Below, piece after piece: positions 1-8,180 of a stretch of DNA of 64,000 nucleotides (its first letter is position 1; each line of letters opens with the position of its first letter). The stretch covers positions 21,260-85,259 of the forward strand of contig DAOUGI010000098.1 in NCBI GenBank assembly GCA_034429215.1, given 5' to 3'. Position numbers and translations under genes: made by a program. The notes beneath the pieces are model-generated. The model saw only the letters and a program-made list of their open reading frames with translations, had not been told where the DNA came from and made no database searches. The DNA is from JAFGOG01 sp034429215 (GTDB lineage Bacteria > Chloroflexota > Anaerolineae > JAAYZQ01).

Positions 1-189
1 GCTGATATTCTGATCGCGCCTGACGTAGAATCGGGCAACATCCTGGCCAAGGCCATTTCCTATTTTGCCAAGGGCCGGATGGCAGCGGTGGTCGTCGGCG
101 GCAAGTGCCCAATCGTCATGCCGTCCCGTTCCGATCCACCAGAGCAGAAGTTACTGTCGCTGGCCCTGGGTGTGTACCTAGTCAAATGA
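1..189 (+). CDS. ptb: Phosphate butyryltransferase, C-terminal 62 residues (partial)
   Basis: The reading frame is open from the first base of the window and ends at TGA 187-189. The visible tail contains SGNILAKAISYFAKG and VVVGGKCPIVMPSRSD, which resemble the C-terminus of the phosphate acetyl/butyryltransferase family, closest from memory to Ptb. Such enzymes exchange CoA for phosphate on short acyl-CoAs. The next gene starts 20 nt later, and the following genes encode a 2-oxoacid:ferredoxin oxidoreductase that makes acyl-CoA from 2-oxoacids, so an acyl-CoA to acyl-phosphate to ATP route fits. The start lies outside the window. A phosphate acetyltransferase cannot be excluded from this fragment. 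Confidence 0.75.
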   Translation, partial: ADILIAPDVESGNILAKAISYFAKGRMAAVVVGGKCPIVMPSRSDPPEQKLLSLALGVYLVK

Positions 190-209
190 CCAAAGGAGGG
201 TTTCGAGGA

Positions 210-476
210 ATGAGCTACATTGTCATTGCCGAGGACCGATGCAAAGGATGCGAGCTGTGCACTATGGTCTGCCCACAAGACCTGGTGCACATGGCAGATC
301 ACTTTAATGTGAAAGGCTATCGTCCCTCGGCCTTTATCGATCCTGATGGCAAGTGCACCGGTTGCACGCTGTGTGCTACGATGTGTCCGGATATGGTGAT
401 CACCGTCTACCGGACGGTGAAAAAGAAACGGGAGCTGGGGGATGCCAAGCCGGCCGGCGGGAGGATCGAACCATGA
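210..476 (+). CDS. 4Fe-4S ferredoxin, delta subunit of 2-oxoacid:ferredoxin oxidoreductase
   Basis: This 88-aa protein has two complete CxxCxxCxxxCP motifs (C11, C14, C17, C21 and C49, C52, C55, C59), so it should bind two [4Fe-4S] clusters. It would pass electrons from the catalytic subunits encoded next. The start at 210 follows an AAGGAGG Shine-Dalgarno at 193-199; an upstream in-frame ATG at 105 lies inside the preceding gene and was rejected. Its stop overlaps the alpha-subunit start (ATGA). Short ferredoxin subunits encoded first are typical of VOR/KOR-type enzymes. Confidence 0.9.
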   Translation: MSYIVIAEDRCKGCELCTMVCPQDLVHMADHFNVKGYRPSAFIDPDGKCTGCTLCATMCPDMVITVYRTVKKKRELGDAKPAGGRIEP

Positions 477-1516
477 AGATGCTGATGAAAGGGAACGAGG
501 CAATTGCCGAGGCCGCCATCCGCGCCGGATGCGAGGCCTATTTCGGATATCCGATCACGCCCCAGACCGAGGTGCTGGAATATATGTCCCGGCGAATGCC
601 GGAGCTGGGTCGGGTCTTTGTCCAGGCGGAAAGCGAGCTGGGGGCGATCAACATGGTGTACGGCGCGGCCTGCACCGGCGCACGGGTGATGACCACAACC
701 TCCAGCCCTGGCTTTAGCCTGATGCAGGAAGGGGTCTCGTACATCGCCCTGTCTTTCGTGCCTTGCGTTCTGGTGAACATCATGCGCGGCGGGCCCGGCC
801 TGGGCAACATCCAGCCGTCGCAGGGCGACTATTTTCAGGCGACCAAGGGAGGGGGGCACGGCGACTATAACCTGCTTGTGCTGGCGCCGGCCACCATCCA
901 GGAGGCAGTGGATCTGGTCGTTGAGGCCTTTGATCTGGCGGAAAAGTATACCCAACCGGTGGTTGTCATCGCCGACGGGATGGTCGGCCAGATTATGGAA
1001 CCGGTCGAGTTTCCAGAGATGCAGCCGATCAGGCGGGCTACCTTCCCCTGGGCATTGACCGGTGCAAAGGACCGGCCGCACAATATCATCACCTCTCTGT
1101 TTCTCAACGCCAACCAGTTGGAACAGGAAAATCTGCGGCTGCAGCGGATTATCGCCGAGATCCGGGCCAACGAGGTTCGCTATACCGAGTATATGATGGA
1201 CGGCGCCGAGATCGTGGTAGTGGCCTACGGCACGGCCGGGCGTATTGTGCAGACAGCGGTCAAGCAGGCGCGAGCGCAGGGGATTCCGGTTGGTCTGTTC
1301 CGCCCCATCTCTGTGTTCCCCTATCCATACGCGGCTTTGGACAAGGTCGCCGATACCACCCGCCAGTTTCTGGTGGTGGAGCTAAGCGCCGGACAGATGA
1401 TCGAGGATGTCCGGTTGGCCACCCGCAACCGGGTGCCAATCTCTTTCTTTGGCAAGACAGGCGGGCTGGTCCCGCTGCCGGAAGAGATTCTGGACCAGAT
1501 CAAGAAGCTGGCATGA
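473..1516 (+). CDS. 2-oxoacid:acceptor oxidoreductase, alpha subunit
   Basis: This 347-aa protein matches the alpha subunit of the VOR/KOR family (pyrimidine-binding domain plus domain II). It opens with GNEAIAEAAIRAGCEAYFGY and YPITPQTEVLEY, typical of the family, followed by TTTSSPGFSLMQEG and a C-terminal domain with VAYGTAGRI and LFRPISVFPYP. With the beta, gamma and ferredoxin subunits it decarboxylates a 2-oxoacid to acyl-CoA and reduces ferredoxin in the cytoplasm. The start at 473 overlaps the ferredoxin stop. The substrate cannot be fixed from sequence; a ptb gene just upstream makes branched-chain 2-oxoacids (VOR) plausible, 2-oxoglutarate less so. Confidence 0.92.
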   Translation: MKMLMKGNEAIAEAAIRAGCEAYFGYPITPQTEVLEYMSRRMPELGRVFVQAESELGAINMVYGAACTGARVMTTTSSPGFSLMQEGVSYIALSFVPCVLVNIMRGGPGLGNIQPSQGDYFQATKGGGHGDYNLLVLAPATIQEAVDLVVEAFDLAEKYTQPVVVIADGMVGQIMEPVEFPEMQPIRRATFPWALTGAKDRPHNIITSLFLNANQLEQENLRLQRIIAEIRANEVRYTEYMMDGAEIVVVAYGTAGRIVQTAVKQARAQGIPVGLFRPISVFPYPYAALDKVADTTRQFLVVELSAGQMIEDVRLATRNRVPISFFGKTGGLVPLPEEILDQIKKLA

Positions 1517-1530
1517 GGGAGGAGCCCAAG

Positions 1531-2298
1531 ATGACAGAAGAGGTTGAGCTAGTCTTTAGTCGTCCCAAGTCGTTAGCAGATGTAGTCACCAGCTACTGCC
1601 CCGGCTGTATCCACGGCATTACCCACCGGCTGGTTGCCGACGTGATGGATGAGCTGGGCATCCGCGAGCGGACGATCGGCATAGCACCGGTCGGTTGCTC
1701 AGTGCTGGCCTATTACTTCTTTGAGTGTGATTTTTCCGAGGCACCGCATGGACGGGCGCCAGCGATGGCGACCGGCATGAAGCGCACCAACCCCGATAAG
1801 ATCATCTTTACTTATCAAGGGGATGGCGACTTGGCCTCGATCGGCACGAACGAGCTGATCCACGCCGCAGCGCGCGGGGAGAATATCACCATCTTTTTCA
1901 TCAACAATGCGGTGTATGGCATGACCGGCGGCCAGATGGCACCAACGACGCTGCCGGGCATGGTCACGACCTCATCGCCCTACGGCCGCGATGTCAAGAC
2001 CCAGGGGTATCCGGTGCGGGTGGCCGAATTGGTGTCACAGTTGGACGGATCAGCATATATCGTCCGGCGGACAGCCTACAACCCGGCTGAGGTGCGCAAG
2101 CTGCGCAAGGCGATCAAAACCGCCTTCCAGGTGCAGATGGCAGGGTTGGGCTTTTCCCTGGTCGAAGTGGTGTCCAACTGCCCGACCAACTGGGGTATGG
2201 CACCCAAGGAATCGCTCAAGTTCGTCGAAGAGCGGATGATCCCCTACTACCCACTGGGTGATTATAAGGTCAAAGACGAGGTCAAGGCCTTGAAATAA
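1531..2298 (+). CDS. 2-oxoacid:acceptor oxidoreductase, beta (TPP-binding) subunit
   Basis: This 255-aa subunit carries the YCPGC motif (C23, C26) found in the family and a thiamine-pyrophosphate site GDGDLASIGTNEL with FFINNAVYGMTGGQ downstream. The start at 1531 is preferred because GGGAGGAG lies 6-13 nt upstream; an alternative ATG at 1513 overlaps the alpha-subunit stop and would add six residues. It lies between alpha and gamma subunit genes in one operon and provides the TPP-dependent decarboxylation site. Confidence 0.92.
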   Translation: MTEEVELVFSRPKSLADVVTSYCPGCIHGITHRLVADVMDELGIRERTIGIAPVGCSVLAYYFFECDFSEAPHGRAPAMATGMKRTNPDKIIFTYQGDGDLASIGTNELIHAAARGENITIFFINNAVYGMTGGQMAPTTLPGMVTTSSPYGRDVKTQGYPVRVAELVSQLDGSAYIVRRTAYNPAEVRKLRKAIKTAFQVQMAGLGFSLVEVVSNCPTNWGMAPKESLKFVEERMIPYYPLGDYKVKDEVKALK

Positions 2299-2308
2299 GG
2301 AGCCAGTC

Positions 2309-2854
2309 ATGCACGAAGAAATCATTGTCTCTGGTTTTGGAGGGCAGGGCGCCCTCTTTGCCGGCCAATTGCTGACCTACACCGGGATGGATGAAGGATG
2401 GCACGTCACCTGGATCCCTTCCTACGGTCCCGAGATGCGGGGAGGCACGGCCCACTGCATCATCATCCTGTCGGACGACGACATCGGTTCGCCGATCATC
2501 CGCCGGCCGACGGTGGCCATCGTCATGAATCCGGATTCTATGGACAAGTATGAGCCGCTGGTTAAACCGGGCGGGCTGCTGGTAGTCAACTCGACGCTCG
2601 TCCGAGATAGGTCAAAACGGGACGACATTGAGACGATCTACGTCCCGGCCAACGATCTGGCTGTGGAGCTGGGCAATGCGAGGATGGCGAATGTCATCCT
2701 GCTGGGCGCCATGCTCAGCAAGCGAGAGGTGGTATCGCTCAAGGGCATCGAACGCACCCTGGATAGCCACCTCCCTGCGGAACGCAAAAAGATCATCGAA
2801 CCCAACAAGCGAGCTCTGGCCCGCGGGGTCGAATACGCCAGGAGTCAAAAATAG
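2309..2854 (+). CDS. 2-oxoacid:acceptor oxidoreductase, gamma subunit
   Basis: This 181-aa protein begins with the typical GFGGQGALFAGQLL motif and has SYGPEMRGGTAHC, the CoA-linked gamma domain of VOR/KOR enzymes. It completes the four-subunit complex encoded from 210. An AGGAG Shine-Dalgarno lies just upstream at 2298-2302. The neighbouring MBL-fold gene starts 8 nt after its stop and is probably co-transcribed. Confidence 0.92.
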   Translation: MHEEIIVSGFGGQGALFAGQLLTYTGMDEGWHVTWIPSYGPEMRGGTAHCIIILSDDDIGSPIIRRPTVAIVMNPDSMDKYEPLVKPGGLLVVNSTLVRDRSKRDDIETIYVPANDLAVELGNARMANVILLGAMLSKREVVSLKGIERTLDSHLPAERKKIIEPNKRALARGVEYARSQK

Positions 2855-2862
2855 GGCGATCG

Positions 2863-3706
<844 letters not shown>

Positions 3707-3714
<8 letters not shown>

Positions 3715-4516
3715 TCTCTTCCCACTCTTTGATGGCATCCGCGATCAACTGGCGGGCCGTCAGGTTGGGAATGTCGTTCGCCTCCTGGTATTCCTGCCCG
3801 TCGAATAGAAAATGAACTGCGCCGGTGGGATCGGCGCGCATGTGCAGCTCGCGGCCATGAAAGGCCGGGATCGCCTGCATCCGCCGTTGTAGGATCTCTT
3901 CGATGTGATCTACGAACGTACGAGGGCGTTCTTCAACCCCCTTGGGCGTCAGTCGGTGCTGGAGGGAACTGATCAGACCCGGTTTCTCGGGTGGTGAGGC
4001 CGGACCCATTTCGGCGAGCATACTGAGGAACTGCTCCTCGATAGCGGCTCTGGCCGCCGGCTTGGCGGCGGCTGGCTGGTCGACAGCGGCACCATGGATC
4101 TGCTTTAGCTCTTCCTGGCTCCCCTGGCGTAGATCTTCACGCCAGTGATAGGTTTTGTCCATCGGCACCGGCTCCTGCACCTTCTGGCCCAGCACTCCGG
4201 TAAACCGCACCATCTCCATGGCCGCGATCACGATCTGCCTCCTGCTCTCCATATCCTGGACCTCGGCAAGGGTCCGATAGCGCACACCACTAACCTCCAC
4301 TTGAAGTGGGCCACCTTCTGTGTCGCGGACGAGGGAAATGGGTCGCATACTGGCCGAAAGCGCGGGTCCCGGCTGCCGGAATTGGTCCAGAGAGCGCGTG
4401 GTTTTCTTCCGGCCGGACAACACGACATAGGCGATGAGGGCCACCATCAAAACCATGATCGCGCCGATCACCACGATCAGCAAGGTTCTCATTTGGTCTA
4501 GGCTAAACTCTTCCAT
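3707..4516 (-). CDS. Membrane-anchored protein of unknown function
   Basis: I do not recognise this 269-aa protein. It has one N-terminal membrane segment (about residues 11-34, LIVVIGAIMVLMVALIAYVV) after a short acidic head, then a basic RKK stretch, so the rest is probably cytoplasmic. The soluble part has a YRTLAEVQD segment, an Ala/Pro-rich linker near residue 150, and a C-terminal half with HIEEILQRRM, VHFLFDGQEYQ and a closing helix. GGAGG precedes the start. It ends inside the convergent MBL gene (8-nt overlap). Confidence 0.7.
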
Positions 4517-4580
4517 CGGGCCTCCGACATTACCGATCTAGCATTGATGCGTCTCATAGTTGAGAACTTGGGTTGCCCCT

Positions 4581-4609
4581 ATTATACCAGATCATGGCGC
4601 TAAAGTCCA
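4581..4609 (-). promoter_or_regulatory. Probable sigma70-type promoter for the membrane protein gene
   Basis: On the minus strand a perfect TATAAT (4581-4586) sits 17 nt from TGGACT (4604-4609), a weak -35. Transcription would start near 4574, about 58 nt before the ATG at 4516. Confidence 0.5.
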
Positions 4610-4646
4610 GGCATTGCTGTTGGCTGTAAAAGGCAGGTCCGTTAGC

Positions 4647-5456
4647 TTACTTTTGGCATTGAGGGCAAAAGTGAGTGGAGCGCCCGCCGACGATCAGCCG
4701 CTCGATGGGGGCGCCACAGGCAGGACAGGGATCACCACCCCGACCATACACCTCCGCACGGTATTCGCCGGCCCGGCCCTCTGCATCCAGATAGTTGCGA
4801 TCCGGCAGGGTTGTCCCGCAGGCGACAATGGCGCGCTGTAGCACCGAGCGGATAGCTTCATACAGGCGCGCCTGGTCGCCGGCGGTGAGCGTGTCGGCCC
4901 GGCGGAGGGGGTTGAGGTAGGCTACAAAGAGTATCTCGTCGGCATATATGTTGCCCACTCCGGCCAGGAACTCCTGGTCGAGCAGCATCGACTTGAGCCG
5001 GCCGGACCGCCGACCCAGCAGCCGGCGGAAATCGTCCAGCAAGAAATCGGCGGCCAAAGGCTCGGGTCCCAGGGGTGCGGTGACCTCCTCCAGCTCATCG
5101 ACCAGGTAGATACGCCCAAATTTGCGGGCATCCCGAAAACGCAACTGTCGGCCGCCATCGAGGTCCAGAACGGCCCGGATGTGCGGGCTTGGCGCTTCGC
5201 CGACCGGCGCCACAAACAGGCGGCCGCTCATCTTCAAATGGACCAGGAGGTAGCCACGGTCCAGTTTGATGACCACGTACTTGCCTCGCCGGCCGACCGA
5301 TTCGACCCGCCGGCCGACGATCCGGGCGGTGAATTCGTCCGGCGCCGGGCGGGCCAGGGTACGAGGCCAATAGACAGTCGCGCCGGTGATGGTCGAGCCG
5401 GGCAGGCATTGGTGCAGCCCGCGCGCAACCGTTTCGACTTCAGGCAGTTCTGGCAT
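4647..5456 (-). CDS. mutM: Formamidopyrimidine-DNA glycosylase
   Basis: This 269-aa enzyme starts with MPELPEVETVARG; the N-terminal Pro and Glu are the catalytic residues of the Fpg/Nei family. It ends with the zinc finger CPAC...CPQC (four cysteines). It excises oxidised purines such as 8-oxoguanine and nicks the abasic site. The start at 5456 is fixed by the required MPELPE N-terminus; a longer frame to 5501 would bury the catalytic proline. TGA of the upstream maf gene overlaps the ATG by one base, indicating an operon HIT-maf-mutM. Confidence 0.95.
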   Translation of the reverse strand: MPELPEVETVARGLHQCLPGSTITGATVYWPRTLARPAPDEFTARIVGRRVESVGRRGKYVVIKLDRGYLLVHLKMSGRLFVAPVGEAPSPHIRAVLDLDGGRQLRFRDARKFGRIYLVDELEEVTAPLGPEPLAADFLLDDFRRLLGRRSGRLKSMLLDQEFLAGVGNIYADEILFVAYLNPLRRADTLTAGDQARLYEAIRSVLQRAIVACGTTLPDRNYLDAEGRAGEYRAEVYGRGGDPCPACGAPIERLIVGGRSTHFCPQCQK

Positions 5457-6136
5457 CAGCCTTCCTCCATCCGGTGCCGGGGCAAGGGCGGCACGGTGCA
5501 CTCACGCTGGCTAAAGACCCGGCACACTCCCGGCACATCGGGTTCTGTGCTCACACCGAACTGAGCCAGCGCCCGGCCCAGATGGCACAAAGGAAAGCCC
5601 ATGACGCTCAGCCAACAGCCTTCAACCCGCGCAACCGGGTCAAAAACAGGATGCTGGATGGCATAGGCGCCGGCCTTGTCCATGGGGTCGCCGCTGTCCA
5701 CATAGCGGGCAATCTCGTCGTCGCCGTAATCGCGCATCCAGACGGCGCTGTTCGCCAGCTCTGACACCAGGCGTTCGCTGACCGGATGCCAGGCGCTGAT
5801 CCCGCTGTAAACATTGTGGGTCCGCCCACGCAGCAGGCGCAGCATGTATGCTGCTTCGTCCGGATCAGCCGGCTTGCCCAGCACCTTGCCGTCGAGCGCC
5901 ACGACCGTGTCGGCGGCGATGACCAGCTCGTCGCACCGGGCATCACCGATCGACTGGGCCTTGACCTGGCTCAGGCGCACCACCATATCGGCCGGCGATT
6001 CGCCGTCCAACTGGCGCTCGTCCACGTCGGCCGCCCGGATAATGAAAGGCACTCCCAGCAAAGAAATCAGCTCCCGCCGTCGCGGCGACCCAGAAGCCAG
6101 GATCAAGCGGCGGATGGCACAGTCCTGACCGGTCAT
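5456..6136 (-). CDS. maf: Maf-family nucleoside triphosphate pyrophosphatase
   Basis: The 226-aa protein has the Maf signature ASGSPRRRELISLLG near the N-terminus, ADTVVALDGKVLGKP in the middle and a DKAGAYAIQ segment. Family members hydrolyse non-canonical or modified NTPs (dTTP/UTP or m7GTP types) to monophosphates, a house-cleaning role that fits its place next to mutM. It is somewhat longer than typical Maf (about 190-200 aa) because of a C-terminal extension of about 30 residues. Its ATG overlaps the HIT gene stop (ATGA). Confidence 0.92.
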   Translation of the reverse strand: MTGQDCAIRRLILASGSPRRRELISLLGVPFIIRAADVDERQLDGESPADMVVRLSQVKAQSIGDARCDELVIAADTVVALDGKVLGKPADPDEAAYMLRLLRGRTHNVYSGISAWHPVSERLVSELANSAVWMRDYGDDEIARYVDSGDPMDKAGAYAIQHPVFDPVARVEGCWLSVMGFPLCHLGRALAQFGVSTEPDVPGVCRVFSQRECTVPPLPRHRMEEG

Positions 6137-6561
6137 AGAGCCTCTCGTATCTGGGCTGCCAACACGTCCAGGGTGTCGCGGCTGGGTCGATCCCGGTAGC
6201 CGGGAGGAAAGCGAAAGCCAAAACCATCGCCCTGAAAGCGAGGCAGGACATGAAGGTGGACATGAAAGACGTCCTGCCCCGCTGCAACGCCGTCGGCCAG
6301 AAAAAAGTTAATCCCCTCACAGCAGAGCGCCGATCGACGCATGGCAGCGGCCAGCTTCATCCCCACCCGAAACAGGTGAGCGCCCATATCGGGGTCCAGA
6401 TCCGCCAGACTGGCGGCATGAACGCGGGGGATGACCAGCAGGTGCCCGGTGACAACCGGCTGGATGTCCATGAAAGCGATGGCCTGATCGTCGGCATAGA
6501 CGGCGCTGGCCGGAGATTGGCCCCGGATGATATCGCAGAAAACACACGGGAGATTGGTCAT
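6133..6561 (-). CDS. HIT family nucleotide-binding protein
   Basis: This 142-aa protein has the histidine triad HVHLHVLPRF near the C-terminus and the N-terminal CVFCDIIRG typical of Hint-like bacterial HIT proteins, which hydrolyse adenosine phosphoramidates or nucleotide adducts. The ATG at 6561 has AGAGG about 7 nt upstream; a TTG two codons earlier is possible. First gene of the HIT-maf-mutM operon. Confidence 0.92.
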   Translation of the reverse strand: MTNLPCVFCDIIRGQSPASAVYADDQAIAFMDIQPVVTGHLLVIPRVHAASLADLDPDMGAHLFRVGMKLAAAMRRSALCCEGINFFLADGVAAGQDVFHVHLHVLPRFQGDGFGFRFPPGYRDRPSRDTLDVLAAQIREAL

Positions 6562-6593
6562 GGTCAAACCTCTTCGTCTCTTTGGTCGCCACG

Positions 6594-6599
6594 ATTATA
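6594..6599 (-). promoter_or_regulatory. -10 element upstream of the HIT-maf-mutM operon
   Basis: A perfect TATAAT on the minus strand lies about 33 nt upstream of the HIT start. The -35 region (6617-6622, TTTTGT) is poor and overlaps the terminator T-run of the preceding selenoprotein operon, so this promoter is only moderately supported. Confidence 0.45.
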
Positions 6600-6610
6600 C
6601 ACGATGCGGG

Positions 6611-6649
6611 CTGAAAACAAAAACCGGGAAAGCGAGGGCTCTCCCGGTT
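6611..6649 (-). terminator. Rho-independent terminator of the selenoprotein operon
   Basis: On the minus strand, 13 nt after the stop of the glutaredoxin-PDZ gene, AACCGGGA (6642-6649) pairs with TCCCGGTT (6622-6629), followed by a T-rich run TTTTTGTTTT. It closes the operon that begins at the promoter near 9025-9053. Confidence 0.85.
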
Positions 6650-6662
6650 GTCCTGTTTTTCG

Positions 6663-7181
6663 CTACAGTCGGATCATGGCATAGTGTGTCCCGCCCTCCC
6701 TGACGTAGGTCAGGGATATGTCACGGCCTGGCGGCATCTTTGCCAAGATGCGCTGCACGTCGCCGGCACGTCGGACCGGCTGGCCGCCCAGGGCGGTGAT
6801 CACGTCGCCGGAGCGCAGCCCGGCCCGTTCGGCCGGCGAGCTGGCTTTGACCTTGCCCACATAGGCGCCGGCTTCTGGGATGCCGGGGTGCTTACTGATC
6901 TGCGATGCGGCGTCGGCGATCGATGCGCCAAGCTTGGGCTTAGATTGAGGAGACTGGTCAAGCAATTGCCTCAATCGGGGCTGGTCAAAGCCGACAACCA
7001 CCTGGCCGTCTATGGTGATCACCGGCACACCCTGCTGCCGCGAGATGCGGACCATCTCCATGGCCGCGCTCCGGTCCAGTTCGACGTTCTTTTCCACAAA
7101 GGGAACGCCTCGTCGCGAAAGAAACTCTTTCGCCTGAACACAGTAAGGTCAGTGAGAGCTGCTATATAGCGTTACGTTCAT
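6663..7181 (-). CDS. Selenocysteine-containing glutaredoxin fused to a PDZ domain (TGA at 7149-7151 read as Sec11)
   Basis: Read through the in-frame TGA, the gene encodes 172 aa. The N-terminus MNVTLYSSSH-Sec-PYCVQAKEF is a glutaredoxin start with Sec in place of the first Cys of CPYC (Sec11, Cys14). The rest of the Grx fold follows, with the cis-proline loop QQGVPVITIDG (Pro53). Residues about 84-172 are a PDZ domain (AYVGKVKASSPAERAGLRSG and DVITALGGQPV). Frame and homology are continuous on both sides of the TGA. An 8-bp hairpin whose loop starts 24 nt after the TGA is a good SECIS candidate. The ATG at 7181 lies 6 nt downstream of the ferredoxin TAA (7187-7189); AGAGG precedes it. Alternative: a real stop leaving a 10-aa peptide, which I consider unlikely. 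Probable thiol/selenol oxidoreductase; no signal peptide seen. Confidence 0.85.
7115..7133 (-). promoter_or_regulatory. Candidate bacterial SECIS hairpin, glutaredoxin-PDZ gene
   Basis: In the mRNA, GCGAAAGA pairs perfectly with TCTTTCGC (8 bp) around a GUU triloop. The loop starts 24 nt after the TGA and its first base is G. These match the described bacterial SECIS rules (apical loop 16-37 nt from UGA, G among the first two loop bases). Confidence 0.7.
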
Positions 7182-7186
7182 TGTCA

Positions 7187-7423
7187 TTACCTCTGACTCG
7201 GCGCCCGCGGCGGGATGATCGCTTTGTAGTAGCAAGCATCGGCGCAGGTATAACACCCCAGGCAAAGGCCCGCATCGAGTACCGGCACGCCGCCGGGCCT
7301 TGGCCGGCGCAATGCCCCTGTAGCGCAGGCAGCCACGGGCGGGCAGTCGGCACAACAGCGGCACCGATCACGATCGACTCGCGTTGTTATGTCATCCAAA
7401 AATCCGCCGGCTTGGGCCTTCAT
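7187..7423 (-). CDS. Ferredoxin-like iron-sulfur protein
   Basis: This 78-aa protein has nine cysteines in two groups. The second group, CLGCYTCADAC, is a standard CxxCxxCxxxC [4Fe-4S] motif; the first, CRCCADCPPVAAC, is an atypical version with a five-residue insertion before its last Cys. It probably binds one or two [4Fe-4S] clusters. It sits 11 nt after the PDO gene and its TAA overlaps an ATG two codons ahead of the glutaredoxin start, so it belongs to the operon and may supply electrons to the selenoproteins (inference). No clear Shine-Dalgarno precedes ATG 7423, suggesting translational coupling. Confidence 0.75.
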   Translation of the reverse strand: MKAQAGGFLDDITTRVDRDRCRCCADCPPVAACATGALRRPRPGGVPVLDAGLCLGCYTCADACYYKAIIPPRAPSQR

Positions 7424-7434
7424 CGATGCTGCGG

Positions 7435-8178
7435 CTACTTGCCAAGCTTTCGGCTCTTGACCCGCTTCCGGCCTTTTTGCTCCGGTTCCGGCTTGGATTT
7501 CGGCTCCTGCCCCGTTTCAGGGGCGAGGGCCTGTAGCAGTTTGGCCAGAAGGATCGGCTCGGGCACGGCGCCTTCCTGGTGGACCTTGTCGTTGATCACG
7601 GTGCGCGGCACGCCAAAGACCTGATACTTGTTGGCTAGGTGAGGGAACTCGATCGCTTCGACCATGTCTGCCCGCACCTTATCGCTCTCCAGCGCAAACA
7701 TGTGAGCCAGGCGCACGGCCTGGGTGCAGTAGGGTCAGGTAGGGGTGACGAACACCTGGATGTGCACCGGCTCGGTCAGACCGGCCAATGCTTTCTGCGT
7801 GGCGGGCTTGACCCCCGATTCCCCCCGGGACACGGCGACAATGTCCTCGATGATGGTGGCAAACTCGTAGCCGGATGGGATGCCGTAGAAACGGATGCCA
7901 TAATCCCGATCTTGCTCATCCTTCACGCCGAGGAGGGCGATGGCCGGGATCTTGTCTATGCCATAGGTATCGGCCATTGCCTTGTCCGCGACATAGTCAT
8001 AGATCACCGCCTCGATCTTGTCAGACAGCGCAGCGACCTCTTCTACGATCTGGCGCGTCTCGGCGCAGAATTGGCACTCGGCGGTCTGGGTGAACATCAC
8101 CAGTTTGACGGGGTTAATAAGCTGCGCGGCAAACTCTTCGCGCAGAGCGTCTGCGTCTTTTTTTGAAATGAGTGACAT
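7435..8178 (-). CDS. Selenocysteine-containing protein disulfide oxidoreductase, two thioredoxin folds (TGA at 7735-7737 read as Sec148)
   Basis: Read through one TGA, this encodes 247 aa. The first fold has ECQFC (Cys35, Cys38) and a cis-Pro loop KIPAIAL. The second has FVTPT-Sec-PYCTQAVRLAH (Sec148, Cys151) and cis-Pro loop FGVPRTVIND. The layout matches archaeal/Thermotoga-type PDO (glutaredoxin-like two-domain protein, about 220 aa), where the second site is normally CPYC. A charged Lys/Pro/Glu tail follows residue 220. A hairpin with its loop 18 nt after the TGA is a SECIS candidate. AGGAGG (in the end of the upstream gene) precedes ATG 8178. The family acts as a thiol-disulfide exchanger, often with thioredoxin reductase. 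Without Sec insertion the protein would end at 147 aa and lose its second active site. Confidence 0.87.
7707..7723 (-). promoter_or_regulatory. Candidate bacterial SECIS hairpin, PDO gene
   Basis: In the mRNA CCAGGC pairs with GCCTGG (6 bp) around a CGUGC loop that starts 18 nt after the TGA and has G in its second position, within the described bacterial SECIS window. Confidence 0.65.
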
Positions 8179-8180
8179 CT

